Shown piece after piece: positions 1-7,833 of a stretch of DNA of 29,105 nucleotides (position 1 is its first letter; each line of letters opens with the position of its first letter). A model generated the notes under the pieces. That model did not search any database. It saw only the letters and a list, made by a program, of their open reading frames with translations, and was not told the DNA's origin. Source of the stretch: CF-113 sp035308345 (GTDB lineage Bacteria > Chloroflexota > Ktedonobacteria > Ktedonobacterales > Ktedonobacteraceae); contig DATGGW010000483.1 in the NCBI GenBank assembly GCA_035308345.1, positions 1 to 29,105 on the forward strand, written 5' to 3'. Made by a program: the position numbers and the translations under genes.

Positions 1-2
1 GC

Positions 3-200
3 GAGAAAATCGCCGCAGTGCTGGCCGCAAGCATGGAGGCCGCGTGCGTGCTGATTCCCTTTGATAAGAGCGAGCTGGTTGAACTCTTCCACCGCCGGGG
101 TCACGTCGAAGTGGAGGAGCACCTGCCCGAAGGCACATTGCTGGCCGGGCGCATCCCCCGCTCAATCCGAGGATATTACGCCCCATATATACAGGAATAG
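3..200 (+). CDS. hflX: GTPase HflX, C-terminal fragment (5' end outside window)
   Basis: The reading frame is open from the window edge to the TAG at 198-200, giving the last 65 residues of a longer protein. The segment (IAAVLAAS..., then CVLIPFDKSELVELFHRRG, then EEHLPEGTLLAGRIPRSI) resembles the small C-terminal domain found after the G domain of HflX GTPases, where an 'IPY/F-D...L...G...EE.T.EG' pattern recurs. HflX binds the ribosome and helps split or rescue stalled 70S particles. The G motifs lie outside the window, so the identification rests on this tail alone. Nothing suggests co-transcription with the next gene, which has its own upstream region and a signal peptide. Confidence 0.6.
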   Translation, partial: EKIAAVLAASMEAACVLIPFDKSELVELFHRRGHVEVEEHLPEGTLLAGRIPRSIRGYYAPYIQE

Positions 201-258
201 CTCGCACCCTCCGCCAATGTAGTATCAAATCCACTCTTCATAGCACGTTTTATATATA

Positions 259-267
259 TGGTATACT
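259..267 (+). promoter_or_regulatory. Putative extended -10 promoter for the propeller gene
   Basis: TGG followed by TATACT (262-267) forms an extended -10 about 34 bases upstream of the ATG at 301. No convincing -35 hexamer is seen. The surrounding AT-rich stretch differs from the coding DNA around it. Confidence 0.4.
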
Positions 268-300
268 TCCATTAAAATATAAGCAACCAGGGAGAGTTTT

Positions 301-1476
301 ATGAAGCGTCTGAATATCGCCATCTTACCATGTATCACCTTTATAGCATTTGCAACCCTGCTCCTACCATTGCGGTCTGGCGTATCCGCAGGAATCCTCC
401 CGCAGCGCACACGCAACCCCGGCAACTGCGGAGCATGGAGCCAGGTCGCCATCCCGAACGCTGGCACGAGCTCCAACTTCCTGAGTGGAGTAGCCGCAAT
501 CTCCGCCAACAATGTCTGGGCGGTTGGATCATACGGCAATGGTAATGGCGGTTTCACGTTCGTGGAACACTGGGATGGCACACAATGGAAAGTGGCTGCC
601 AGCCCCAACATCAACGGCAGCCTATCAGGCGTAGCAGCCATCGCTGCAAACAATGTCTGGGCGGTTGGAGGCTACAACAATAGCTCGCTGACACTGATCG
701 AACACTGGAACGGCACAACCTGGAGCATCGTATCCAGTCCCAATGTGTCATCACTGGGTGATAGCCTTGCGGCTATCTCAGCCATCTCAGCAACGGACAT
801 CTGGGCGGTTGGCAGCATTTCTGGGAACAGAGGCTATCAAGGACTGATCGAACACTGGAACGGCACAAGCTGGAGTATCGTGTCCAGCTCAGTCGCAGGC
901 CCGCTTAGCAGCGTAACAGCAATTGCTTCAAACAACGTCTGGGCCGTAGGCGACGCTGTCGGCGCCAAAGGTATTCAGACCCTCATCGAACACTGGAACG
1001 GCTCTACATGGAGCGTGGTCAATAGTTCCGGTCCGGGTCTGGCAACAAACACCCTGAATGGAATAGCAGCCATCACCGCGAACAACGTCTGGGCCGCAGG
1101 TGATGACTCCAATGGTGTTACCCCCTACGCGGACTACGCCCCGCTCATTGAACACTGGAACGGCGCCAGTTGGAGCATCGTGTCCAGCCCACTGCAGGGA
1201 ACCTCGGATCTTGTCAATGGCATAGCAGCTCTCTCAGCAAACAACATATGGACCGTAGGAGATTACCGAACCGGCCTCGATCCTAACGGACCCTACTTTA
1301 CATTGATTGAACACTGGAACGGCACGGCGTGGAGCGTCGTCAAAAGCCCCAGCCCTGGCTCGATAGCGACTGATCTGGTGGCAGCAGCTTCTGTGCCTGC
1401 AACGAACAAAGTCTGGTCGGTAGGGTTCACTCAAGGTGACAACATCTACCAGACATTTACAGCGTTTTATTGCTAA
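301..1476 (+). CDS. Secreted seven-bladed beta-propeller repeat protein
   Basis: 391 residues. Residues 1-30 form a signal peptide (basic MKRLN, hydrophobic core, cut probably after SGVSA). The rest is seven copies of a roughly 45-50 residue unit with the pattern W-S-I-V-S-S-P ... G-x-A-A-I-S-A-N-N-V-W-A-V-G ... L-I-E-H-W-N-G-T. Copies 1-6 contain both the NNVWAVG and EHWNGT segments. The chain opens with an orphan 'AWSQVAIPN' strand and closes with 'VWSVG...TFTAFYC', so the first and last partial units complete one blade, a velcro closure typical of propellers. The mature chain has only two cysteines, Cys43 and the C-terminal Cys391, at the two ends of the ring. A GGGAGAG ribosome site precedes the ATG. 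No catalytic motif is visible; an extracellular binding or surface role is a guess. Confidence 0.8.
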   Translation: MKRLNIAILPCITFIAFATLLLPLRSGVSAGILPQRTRNPGNCGAWSQVAIPNAGTSSNFLSGVAAISANNVWAVGSYGNGNGGFTFVEHWDGTQWKVAASPNINGSLSGVAAIAANNVWAVGGYNNSSLTLIEHWNGTTWSIVSSPNVSSLGDSLAAISAISATDIWAVGSISGNRGYQGLIEHWNGTSWSIVSSSVAGPLSSVTAIASNNVWAVGDAVGAKGIQTLIEHWNGSTWSVVNSSGPGLATNTLNGIAAITANNVWAAGDDSNGVTPYADYAPLIEHWNGASWSIVSSPLQGTSDLVNGIAALSANNIWTVGDYRTGLDPNGPYFTLIEHWNGTAWSVVKSPSPGSIATDLVAAASVPATNKVWSVGFTQGDNIYQTFTAFYC

Positions 1477-1522
1477 TCAGTAAACTCGTCCAAAATGAAC
1501 ACCCCCTGGGGAGCCACTTCCA

Positions 1523-1650
1523 TAGTCATTGTAAGGGCGGGGGTGGAGTGGATGTGGGGTGGAGACCCTTGCGGTCGCCCTCGTCCCTGCTTTGCCTGGC
1601 CGTGCTGAACCCTTGCGGTCGCCCACGCCCCTTGATTATGTGAGGCATTG
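1523..1650. repeat. Composite intergenic repeat, copy 1
   Basis: Starts TAGTCATTGTAAGGGCGGGGG, contains GGTGGAGACCCTTGCGGTCGCCCTC, has a second CCCTTGCGGTCGCCC at 1610-1624 and ends TGTGAGGCATTG. The same ordered blocks recur at 10471-10552, and the first block recurs inverted near 21295-21317. It lies in the 1477-1837 gap, which otherwise holds a second palindrome and the promoter of the next gene. Confidence 0.75.
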
Positions 1651-1667
1651 CGCTTCGTACAGGGTAC

Positions 1668-1688
1668 GGGCGGGGCTTGTCCCCGCCC
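1668..1688. repeat. Palindromic repeat, GGGCGGGG type
   Basis: Perfect 8-bp inverted repeat GGGCGGGG / CCCCGCCC around a CTTGT loop, followed by CTGG. A closely related sequence is at 12986-13015. In RNA it would form a stable hairpin and could act as a terminator or mRNA 3' end stabiliser for the propeller gene. Confidence 0.6.
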
Positions 1689-1777
1689 TGGTACGTGCCC
1701 ATGGGCTCCGCCCTGGTATCTCATTGCGCAAAAATTAAGCGCGTTCCCCAAAAACAAAGTAATCCATTGAACCATCA

Positions 1778-1786
1778 TGCTATAAT
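1778..1786 (+). promoter_or_regulatory. Extended -10 promoter for the MBL hydrolase / M50 protease pair
   Basis: TGC directly followed by a perfect TATAAT (1781-1786), about 52 bases upstream of the ATG at 1838. The -35 region is poor, as expected for extended -10 promoters. Confidence 0.55.
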
Positions 1787-1837
1787 GTGTGCAATTACAC
1801 AACACTCACTTCAGAGCTGTGGTAGGAGCACAATGGC

Positions 1838-2767
1838 ATGACAGACGAGACACCACGTTTCCTGGTGCGTTTCTGGGGAGTGCGCGGGAGTTATCCCACC
1901 CCTGGATCGCAGACGGTACGCTATGGAGGAAATACAAGCTGCGTTGAGGTTGAGGTCGGCGCGCAGACGATCATCCTGGATGCAGGCAGCGGCATCATTC
2001 GCCTGGGCAATCATCTTTTGCAGAGCAGCGCAGGCGCGGCCCTTGATATCTCGCTTTTTATTACCCATGGGCATGCCGACCACCTCGTCGGCCTGCCCTT
2101 TTTTACTCCGCTTTACAAGCAAAGCGCGCGCATCACCTTCTTTGGCCCGCGCCTGGCCGACCGCACCCTTGAGGAACTTGTAACCCCGCTCATGTCTCAA
2201 CCGTATTTTCCAGTGGATATACGGAGTTTGCCCTCGCAGCGCGCGTTTCACACCCTGGATGGACGTGAACATATCCTGTGGCAAAAGGGCGCGAGCGAAG
2301 CAACCATCACGCATGATGCTCAGCAGCCACAGGCAAGCGATGTCCATGCCATGGTCAGGCTTACCAATAGTCACCCTTTGAATGGCGCAGCCGTCTATCG
2401 TATAGAGCACGCGGGCCGCAGCCTGGTCTACGCCACGGATGTTGAATGGAAAGAACGCTGCGAACCGGCTTTTCTGGCTTTCGTTGATAAGGCCGATGTA
2501 TTGATCCATGACGCGCAGTACACTACCAGCGACTACCAGCAGGCCAAACAGGGCTTCGGACATAGCACCATCGAGATGGCAACCGAGGTCGCTCGCGAAG
2601 CGCAGATAGGAAAGCTGATTCTGTTTCACCATGAACCTACCTACAACGATGACAAGCTGGACGCCATGCAATCCGAGGCGCGAACGCAATTCGCGCGCAC
2701 TGACTCTGCTTATGAAGGTATGGAAATCGACCTGTTAATGGATGTTCCAACAAGAGGTAAACAATGA
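1838..2767 (+). CDS. MBL-fold metallo-hydrolase
   Basis: 309 residues. The N-terminus (FWGVRGSYPTPG...YGGNTSC...ILDAGSGI) is typical of a Lactamase_B_2 subgroup of unknown substrate. The metal-binding motif T-H-G-H-A-D-H is at residues 76-82, with later ligand candidates in 'SHP', 'ATDVE' (the bridging Asp) and 'FHHEP' near the C-terminus, so a two-metal site appears intact. It should be a cytoplasmic hydrolase, possibly acting on a phosphodiester or cyclic nucleotide; the sequence does not settle the substrate. The start is ATG 1838 (TAGGAG at 1823-1828); the ATG at 1833 is followed at once by a stop. The TGA overlaps the ATG of the M50 protease (ATGA), which indicates translational coupling. 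Confidence 0.88.
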   Translation: MTDETPRFLVRFWGVRGSYPTPGSQTVRYGGNTSCVEVEVGAQTIILDAGSGIIRLGNHLLQSSAGAALDISLFITHGHADHLVGLPFFTPLYKQSARITFFGPRLADRTLEELVTPLMSQPYFPVDIRSLPSQRAFHTLDGREHILWQKGASEATITHDAQQPQASDVHAMVRLTNSHPLNGAAVYRIEHAGRSLVYATDVEWKERCEPAFLAFVDKADVLIHDAQYTTSDYQQAKQGFGHSTIEMATEVAREAQIGKLILFHHEPTYNDDKLDAMQSEARTQFARTDSAYEGMEIDLLMDVPTRGKQ

Positions 2768-3501
2768 TAAACGTAATACTGGCGTTCATGATTATTGTTT
2801 CGTTCCTGATAGCGGTGGTTCTCCATGAATTTGGGCATTCCCTGGTAGCGACCTGGCTGAGCGATCCGACTCCCCGCACCGAAGGACGATTGAGTCTCGG
2901 CTTGCGTCCAAATCTTGACCCACTCGGTACCCTGTTGTGCGTCATTCTGGCTTTCTTCCAGGTAGCTGCCAGCGCCGCAATGCTGCCGGTAGGTCTGGGT
3001 TGGGGCAGGCCGGTTAAAGTCGATCCCTGGAAATTGCGCGGCGGGCCAAATGGCGGCACGTTGATGGTTGCCCTGGGCGGCATCTTGATGAACGTGATCG
3101 TGGGCGTGCTCATTGCTGTTCTCCTGCATTTTCTGCCGGACTCACTCTACGCGAATCGCATTATTATCCGCATCCCGCAATTTATCCTGACCTTCGCCAG
3201 TGTCAATTTCTGCCTGGCGATTTTTAACCTCATCCCGCTCTACCCGCTGGATGGCTACCAGATTCTCTATACGCTGCTGCCGAGCCGCCAGGCTGTTGGT
3301 TTCGCCAGGTCGGCCACTTATGGGCCTTTCATTATCCTGTTGATAATCTTCTTGCTGCCATTCCTGGGGCAAATCTCAGGGCTGGGCAACTTTTTCCTGT
3401 TTCACATCTCATACTATATCCTGCTCGGCTCGATGAAACTGGTCTCATTGATCAGTAGCTTCGATATAGCGTCGCTGCAGATTCTGTATGCTGCGATTTA
3501 A
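2764..3501 (+). CDS. Site-2 protease family (M50) membrane metalloprotease
   Basis: 245 residues, strongly hydrophobic, with about five to six membrane segments. The zinc-binding H-E-F-G-H motif is at residues 21-25 inside the first membrane segment, and the third-ligand motif N-L-I-P-L-Y-P-L-D-G at 155-164 supplies Asp163. This is the layout of minimal S2P proteases without a PDZ domain. Such enzymes cut substrates within the membrane (in other systems anti-sigma factors or regulatory peptides). The start overlaps the stop of the upstream hydrolase by 4 bases. The substrate cannot be told from the window: no anti-sigma factor gene is adjacent. Confidence 0.85.
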   Translation: MINVILAFMIIVSFLIAVVLHEFGHSLVATWLSDPTPRTEGRLSLGLRPNLDPLGTLLCVILAFFQVAASAAMLPVGLGWGRPVKVDPWKLRGGPNGGTLMVALGGILMNVIVGVLIAVLLHFLPDSLYANRIIIRIPQFILTFASVNFCLAIFNLIPLYPLDGYQILYTLLPSRQAVGFARSATYGPFIILLIIFLLPFLGQISGLGNFFLFHISYYILLGSMKLVSLISSFDIASLQILYAAI

Positions 3502-3507
3502 ATTATC

Positions 3508-4017
3508 ATGAATACACTGGTTTATCGTCTCTGGCAGGTGCGCCAGCAACTCGGCTTTGTAGCGCCCTTAACAAATGAGGAACGCCTGGAAGTGGCTTAC
3601 TGGCTGCCGCAAGCCGCGCTGTCGCTCTTTCAGACGATGTCACGCGCCGATCAGCGGCACGCGCTGCGCGTGTGTCAGGGACTACAGGCGCGTGGATGCG
3701 CGGACGAGGAGATGCTGGCAGCGGCTCTGCTGCACGACGTGGGCAAGGCAGGGGGACGGGTGCCATTCTGGACGCGCCCCGTGATCGTGCTAGGCAAACG
3801 CTGCGCGCCCCGTCTACTCTCGCGACTGGCGATCTACCCACGCGCCGGGCAATCCAGGTGGCGGCACGCGCTCGGCTGCGCCTGGTGGCATGCTGAAATC
3901 GGCGCGGACATGGCGGCTGCGGCTGGGCTGCCGGAGCGCGCCGTACTCTATATACGCACTCATCATCAATCCGGCGGTCCGGCGGCGGAATTACATCTTG
4001 TAGACGAGGCTTCGTAG
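3508..4017 (+). CDS. HD-domain protein (putative phosphohydrolase)
   Basis: 169 residues. The core 'LLHDVGKAGG' gives the HD pair at His76-Asp77, preceded by His51 and followed by 'HAEIGADMAAAAGLPERAVLYIRTHH', which matches the later metal-ligand helices of HD phosphohydrolases. It is short and has no second domain, so it is a stand-alone HD protein; the substrate is unknown (nucleotide or cyclic nucleotide hydrolysis is typical). It begins 6 bases after the M50 protease stop and is probably in the same transcript. Its last codons (GAG GCT TCG TAG) lie in a 12-base repeat that recurs just before scpA. Confidence 0.72.
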   Translation: MNTLVYRLWQVRQQLGFVAPLTNEERLEVAYWLPQAALSLFQTMSRADQRHALRVCQGLQARGCADEEMLAAALLHDVGKAGGRVPFWTRPVIVLGKRCAPRLLSRLAIYPRAGQSRWRHALGCAWWHAEIGADMAAAAGLPERAVLYIRTHHQSGGPAAELHLVDEAS

Positions 4018-4061
4018 GCCCCAGGGCGACCGCAAGGGTCGCCCCTACCATACTACGAAGC
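4009..4061. repeat. Palindromic repeat nested in a larger inverted repeat
   Basis: GCTTCGTAG (4009-4017) and CTACGAAGC (4053-4061) form an outer 9-bp stem. Inside it is the GGCGACC-GCAAG-GGTCGCC palindrome (about 4025-4043). A third copy, GCTTCGTAG, occurs at 4083-4091 immediately upstream of the scpA start. The hairpin may end or process the upstream transcript. Confidence 0.7.
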
Positions 4062-4093
4062 GGAATATCATAGTGTAATGAGGCTTCGTAGAT

Positions 4094-4945
4094 ATGCTCA
4101 ATCAACTTGAACAAGATATGCGCGAGGAATACCCCGACGGCGCAACCGCTGGGCAACAGAGCAATTATGTTGTCCATCTACCCGTCTTCGAGGGGCCGCT
4201 CGACCTGCTGCTCCACCTGATAGAAAAGCGGCAGATGGAGATTACTACCATCTCGCTGTTGGCCGTCACCGACCAGTACCTCAACTACCTGCGCCAGTGG
4301 CAGCAAGAACAAATTCCTCTGGCCAATATGGCGGCTTTCATCTCCATTGCCTCCCGCCTGCTTTACATCAAATCGCAGAGTCTGCTGCCACACACATCCA
4401 AAGAGGAACTGGCAGGCGAGCAGGAGAGCGCGGCAGCCCTGGCTGAGGAATTGCGCGCGCACCTGCTCGAGTACAAACTGGCGAAAGAGATCGCCGGGTA
4501 TCTGCGCCGGCGTGAAGAAGCGGGCCTGCAAACCTACGGGCGTTCCGGCCTGCTGGCCGGCATCGAGGCGCAGCTCACGTGGACGCCGCCAACGCTGATC
4601 GGCTTAGAAGTGAACATGCTGGCGCAGGCATTCCAGCGCATCCTCGAATTGCGCGCGCGTGATGAAGCCAACAGCGCCGCCTTTATCCCCCTTGCCCGCG
4701 TGCGCGTCAGCGAGCGTATCGCTGAGATTGTAGACATACTGCGCGCACGTCCTCAACTGTCGCTCTCGGAACTGCTTGAGAACAAGCAATCGCGCCTCTT
4801 AATCATCGTCACCTTCCTGGCCATACTCGAATTGTGGAAGCGCGAACATATCACCGTCGCGCAAAACAGCCTCTTCAGCCCCATCACGCTCGAACGCGGT
4901 GAACGCTGGGACGATAACGCCCAAATTGACGCAGAAGAAGAATAA
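4094..4945 (+). CDS. scpA: Segregation and condensation protein A
   Basis: 283 residues, close to the usual ScpA length. The family signature F-E-G-P-L-D-L-L-L-H-L-I is at residues 32-43, followed by 'ISLLAVTDQYLNYL' and 'FISIASRLLYIKSQSLLP'. The C-terminus ('FLAILELWKREHITVAQ') matches the kleisin winged-helix end. ScpA bridges the SMC dimer and ScpB in chromosome condensation. ATG 4094 is used, with GAGG at 4080-4083 as a weak ribosome site; ATG 4118 is an alternative that would still leave the domain complete. In many genomes scpB follows directly; here a sensor kinase does. Confidence 0.92.
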   Translation: MLNQLEQDMREEYPDGATAGQQSNYVVHLPVFEGPLDLLLHLIEKRQMEITTISLLAVTDQYLNYLRQWQQEQIPLANMAAFISIASRLLYIKSQSLLPHTSKEELAGEQESAAALAEELRAHLLEYKLAKEIAGYLRRREEAGLQTYGRSGLLAGIEAQLTWTPPTLIGLEVNMLAQAFQRILELRARDEANSAAFIPLARVRVSERIAEIVDILRARPQLSLSELLENKQSRLLIIVTFLAILELWKREHITVAQNSLFSPITLERGERWDDNAQIDAEEE

Positions 4946-5085
4946 TTAATCCACTTAAGCATGGCATTGCACACCTATTTCTTTGGCTGAATATGCCGAA
5001 AGAGAGATACCAATAAAGGTGGCAATATAAAACAGTGCACATAAGCGCTCAGCGCAATATATGCCCAAAGAGCTGGAAGAAATCT

Positions 5086-7227
5086 ATGAACAACGCTAAA
5101 CGCAAACAGAAAAATAGCCTGGTAGGCTTGATAAGAAGCCGCCTTTTTTTCGCGGTAAGCTTGCTTGTCTTTGCTCTCCTTTTCAGCTTCCTGGTGAGCA
5201 TCTATGATTCCAACAGCCAGCATAACCTGGGTGGACAAAAAATTGCCCTGCAAGAGGTGCAGAATGGCATACTGATAGCGATGATCAACCAGGAGACCGA
5301 TTTGCGCGGCTACATCACCACCGACAGCGCTGCATTCCTTGAATCGTTCAACAATGGCCGGCCGCAATACCTTTTACCCGTGCAAAATCTGAAAGACCAG
5401 GCGCAGGGCAGCGATTTTGGCGGTACAAATGCAGCACTGGCGCAGGTGGAGGCGCGGGCGAATGATTGGTATAACAACTATGCCGGAGTGCAGATCAAAA
5501 ACATGCAATCGGGCAAACTTGCCGTGGCTCGCTCACAAAGTTCTGAGGCGGTCGGCAAAGGATTATTTGATAAGTTTCGGGCTTCAGTGGAGCAACTACA
5601 GCAGGCAGTCGATCATGATTTGAACGACATCCAGCTTCAGGTGGAAAAGATTAACCTGATCGCGCTCATCATTGCCTTTTTGTTGTCCGGTGTAGCCATT
5701 TTCATTCTGGGCTATACCTTTATCAAGTTTGCCAATATTCTGCTTGAAGAACTCAACCTGCTGAAGACTGCAACCAACAAGCTAGGTTCGGGTGACCTCG
5801 CGGCCCGCGTCCAGAAGCTTACGTACGATGAGTTGAACGAGTTAGGCCAAACCTTTAATACGGTAGCCGAAGATCTTCAACGGCAGCAAAACAATCTCAA
5901 AGAAAGAGACATCCTGGAAATTGTATTACAACTAAACGCAATCCTTGCCAGCAGCCCCGATTTTAAGACCCTGACACAAGAATTTATGAATAAAGTACTC
6001 ACATTAAACGAGCTACAAATTGTGGCTTTATACCTCTATGAACCCGAGCCTGAACTGCTGAGGCTCGCGGCGACGCAAGGTTTGGATTATAGTGAGGTGC
6101 AGCGGGAGTTTAAGCTGGGTGAGGGAACCATCGGGCGAGTGGCGCTCAACCGCCAGCCGGTCCAACTCATTCGACCGGCAAGCGATGAAGTGGTGGGATT
6201 TAAGGCCAAAACATTGTTCGGCACCGTACTTCCGGCGAGCTTTTACCACTTGCCCCTGCTGCACGGCAACGAATTGCTGGGAGTGCTGACCGTTGGCTCG
6301 GTTTATGCCATGAACGAAAAAGCCCGCAACGTCTTAAATGTCGTGGCCGGCATCCTGGCAGTGGCGATCAGCAATAGCAAAGCCTATCAACATACCCAGA
6401 ACTACTCCAAAGAATTGGCAACCCGCAGTCACGAGCTGGAGCGTTTGAACATTGAACTCCGCCACCAGGGTGAAGAACTGACTATATTAAACTCGGCCCT
6501 GGAAGAGGCCATACAAGCGCGCAGCCAGTTCCACTCTACCATGTCGCATGAATTGCGCACACCGCTGGCTTCTATTATCGGTTTCAGCCAGATTCTCTTA
6601 GACAATGCTGAAAAAGATAAGTTGAGCCAGCAGCACAAGTCCAACCTGGAGCGTATTCTCAAAAATGGCCAGCACCTGCTCGCGTTGATCAATGACGTGC
6701 TGGACCTGGCGAAAATTGACGCGCATCAAATGGAGGTTGACGCTGCTCAAGTGGATATGAGAGAACTGCTGACCGGGGTAGTCGAAGAGACCCAGTCCAT
6801 TGCACTTGCCCGCAACCTGGTCCTGAGAGTAGAGGTAGAGGAAGGAATTGGTTCCCTCCAAAGCGATCCGCTGAAACTCCGCCAGATCTTGCTTAACCTG
6901 GTCTCCAATGCCCTAAAGTTCACGGAACAGGGAGAGGTGATCGTCTCAGCGACAAGAGTGCTCTCCCCGAGCCAGAAGTTAGAACGGATTGCGATTGCTG
7001 TGAAGGATAACGGGATTGGGATCACTCCGGAGATCCAAAAGCACATTTTCGAAGCATTTTACCAGGCGGATGGGAGTCACACGCGGAAAGTCGGGGGGAC
7101 GGGCCTCGGCCTGTCCATCGTGAGCCAGTTGACGGCGCTGTTGGGGGGAACGATCGAGGTCAAGAGCACGGCAGGGCAGCACCTTTACGCTGATCCTGCC
7201 CATCGATGCCGCTTATGTACAGGCTGA
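5086..7227 (+). CDS. Membrane sensor histidine kinase (CHASE3-HAMP-GAF-HisKA-HATPase), frameshifted from its receiver
   Basis: 713 residues from ATG 5086, chosen because GGAAGA lies 6-8 bases upstream; an in-frame ATG at 5035 has no good ribosome site. Order: membrane segment (about 17-40), CHASE3-like extracellular region (to about 195), second membrane segment, HAMP, GAF (about 285-430), coiled coil, HisKA with SHELRTPL (His488), HATPase with N-box Asn608, DNGIG (Asp641) and GTGLGLS. All catalytic motifs are intact. The last residues after 'KSTAGQ' depart from the family: the expected GSTFTLILP continues in the next frame from about 7175. One 5-base unit of a GGCAG tandem appears missing at 7171-7179, cutting the kinase from the receiver at 7244-7759. 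Autophosphorylation is probably retained; whether the shift is real or a sequencing error is open. Confidence 0.85.
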   Translation: MNNAKRKQKNSLVGLIRSRLFFAVSLLVFALLFSFLVSIYDSNSQHNLGGQKIALQEVQNGILIAMINQETDLRGYITTDSAAFLESFNNGRPQYLLPVQNLKDQAQGSDFGGTNAALAQVEARANDWYNNYAGVQIKNMQSGKLAVARSQSSEAVGKGLFDKFRASVEQLQQAVDHDLNDIQLQVEKINLIALIIAFLLSGVAIFILGYTFIKFANILLEELNLLKTATNKLGSGDLAARVQKLTYDELNELGQTFNTVAEDLQRQQNNLKERDILEIVLQLNAILASSPDFKTLTQEFMNKVLTLNELQIVALYLYEPEPELLRLAATQGLDYSEVQREFKLGEGTIGRVALNRQPVQLIRPASDEVVGFKAKTLFGTVLPASFYHLPLLHGNELLGVLTVGSVYAMNEKARNVLNVVAGILAVAISNSKAYQHTQNYSKELATRSHELERLNIELRHQGEELTILNSALEEAIQARSQFHSTMSHELRTPLASIIGFSQILLDNAEKDKLSQQHKSNLERILKNGQHLLALINDVLDLAKIDAHQMEVDAAQVDMRELLTGVVEETQSIALARNLVLRVEVEEGIGSLQSDPLKLRQILLNLVSNALKFTEQGEVIVSATRVLSPSQKLERIAIAVKDNGIGITPEIQKHIFEAFYQADGSHTRKVGGTGLGLSIVSQLTALLGGTIEVKSTAGQHLYADPAHRCRLCTG
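7171..7183 (+). other. Frameshift site within an ancestral hybrid histidine kinase
   Basis: The DNA reads GCAGGGCAGCACC. A family-consistent A-G-Q-G-S-T would need GCAGGGCAGGGCAGCACC, which has one more GGCAG. In the +1 frame the sequence continues F-T-L-I-L-P and runs open into the receiver domain. Loss of one 5-base repeat unit by strand slippage explains both reading frames. Confidence 0.75.
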
Positions 7228-7243
7228 GCAGGAGGTTCCACGC

Positions 7244-7759
7244 TTGCATCCGGTATTGGAGGAAGTCTCTCTGCTGCTTCCCTCTTCTGAGGATTTCACG
7301 CCAGCTTTGCTGCGCGAGCTATTCGCGGTTTCCGCACAGGGAGAAGACGCCGCTGAACACAGCAACGTGATTCTGGCGGTCGATGATAATCCGGATTTGA
7401 TTGTCCTCATCAAAGCTGCCTTGCAGGACACGCCCTATACAGTCTTCGGAGTACTGGATGCCTCCCAGGTGATGAAACTGGCGCAGGAGTTGCACCCCTG
7501 TGCCATCACGCTGGATGTGATGATGCCCAATTTAAATGGCTGGCAAATTCTTCACCAGTTGAAGGCCAATCCGGTTACCGCTTCCATCCCGGTCGTGATG
7601 ATTACGGTACTGTCGGAACAGGGAACAGGTTACGTGTTGGGTGCGGATGATTACCTGATCAAGCCCTTTAAAAGTGATGTACTGCTCAGTACCATTCATC
7701 GCTTGGTGACAAAGCAGATTTCATCTCAAACCGGCCAGCGAGAGACCCAGCCGGTATAG
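7244..7759 (+). CDS. Receiver domain, detached C-terminal part of the upstream hybrid kinase
   Basis: 171 residues if started at TTG 7244. The receiver occupies about residues 41-160, with acidic pair Asp47-Asp48, phospho-acceptor Asp91 (ITLDVMMP), Thr121 and Lys140 (LIKPF), so it should accept phosphate. The open frame extends upstream to the kinase frameshift, and the residues there (STFTLILPIDAAYV) belong to the end of the HATPase domain, so this was once one protein with the upstream kinase. AGGAGG at 7230-7235, three bases after the kinase stop and 8 bases before TTG 7244, could let ribosomes restart and make a separate receiver; the same bases also encode Gln-Glu-Val of the fused form. 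The separate start is therefore uncertain. Confidence 0.7.
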   Translation: MHPVLEEVSLLLPSSEDFTPALLRELFAVSAQGEDAAEHSNVILAVDDNPDLIVLIKAALQDTPYTVFGVLDASQVMKLAQELHPCAITLDVMMPNLNGWQILHQLKANPVTASIPVVMITVLSEQGTGYVLGADDYLIKPFKSDVLLSTIHRLVTKQISSQTGQRETQPV

Positions 7760-7833
7760 AGACAATACAAAAGACGAAGTGAAAAATCAACATTGTTAGA
7801 AGACGCGTATACGACGCGAACAGGGAGAGTGTT

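Noticed and set aside
1811..2689. 292-residue open frame on the minus strand opposite the MBL hydrolase
   Set aside because: It is antisense to a gene with clear catalytic motifs; its own translation shows no family pattern, so it is a coding shadow.
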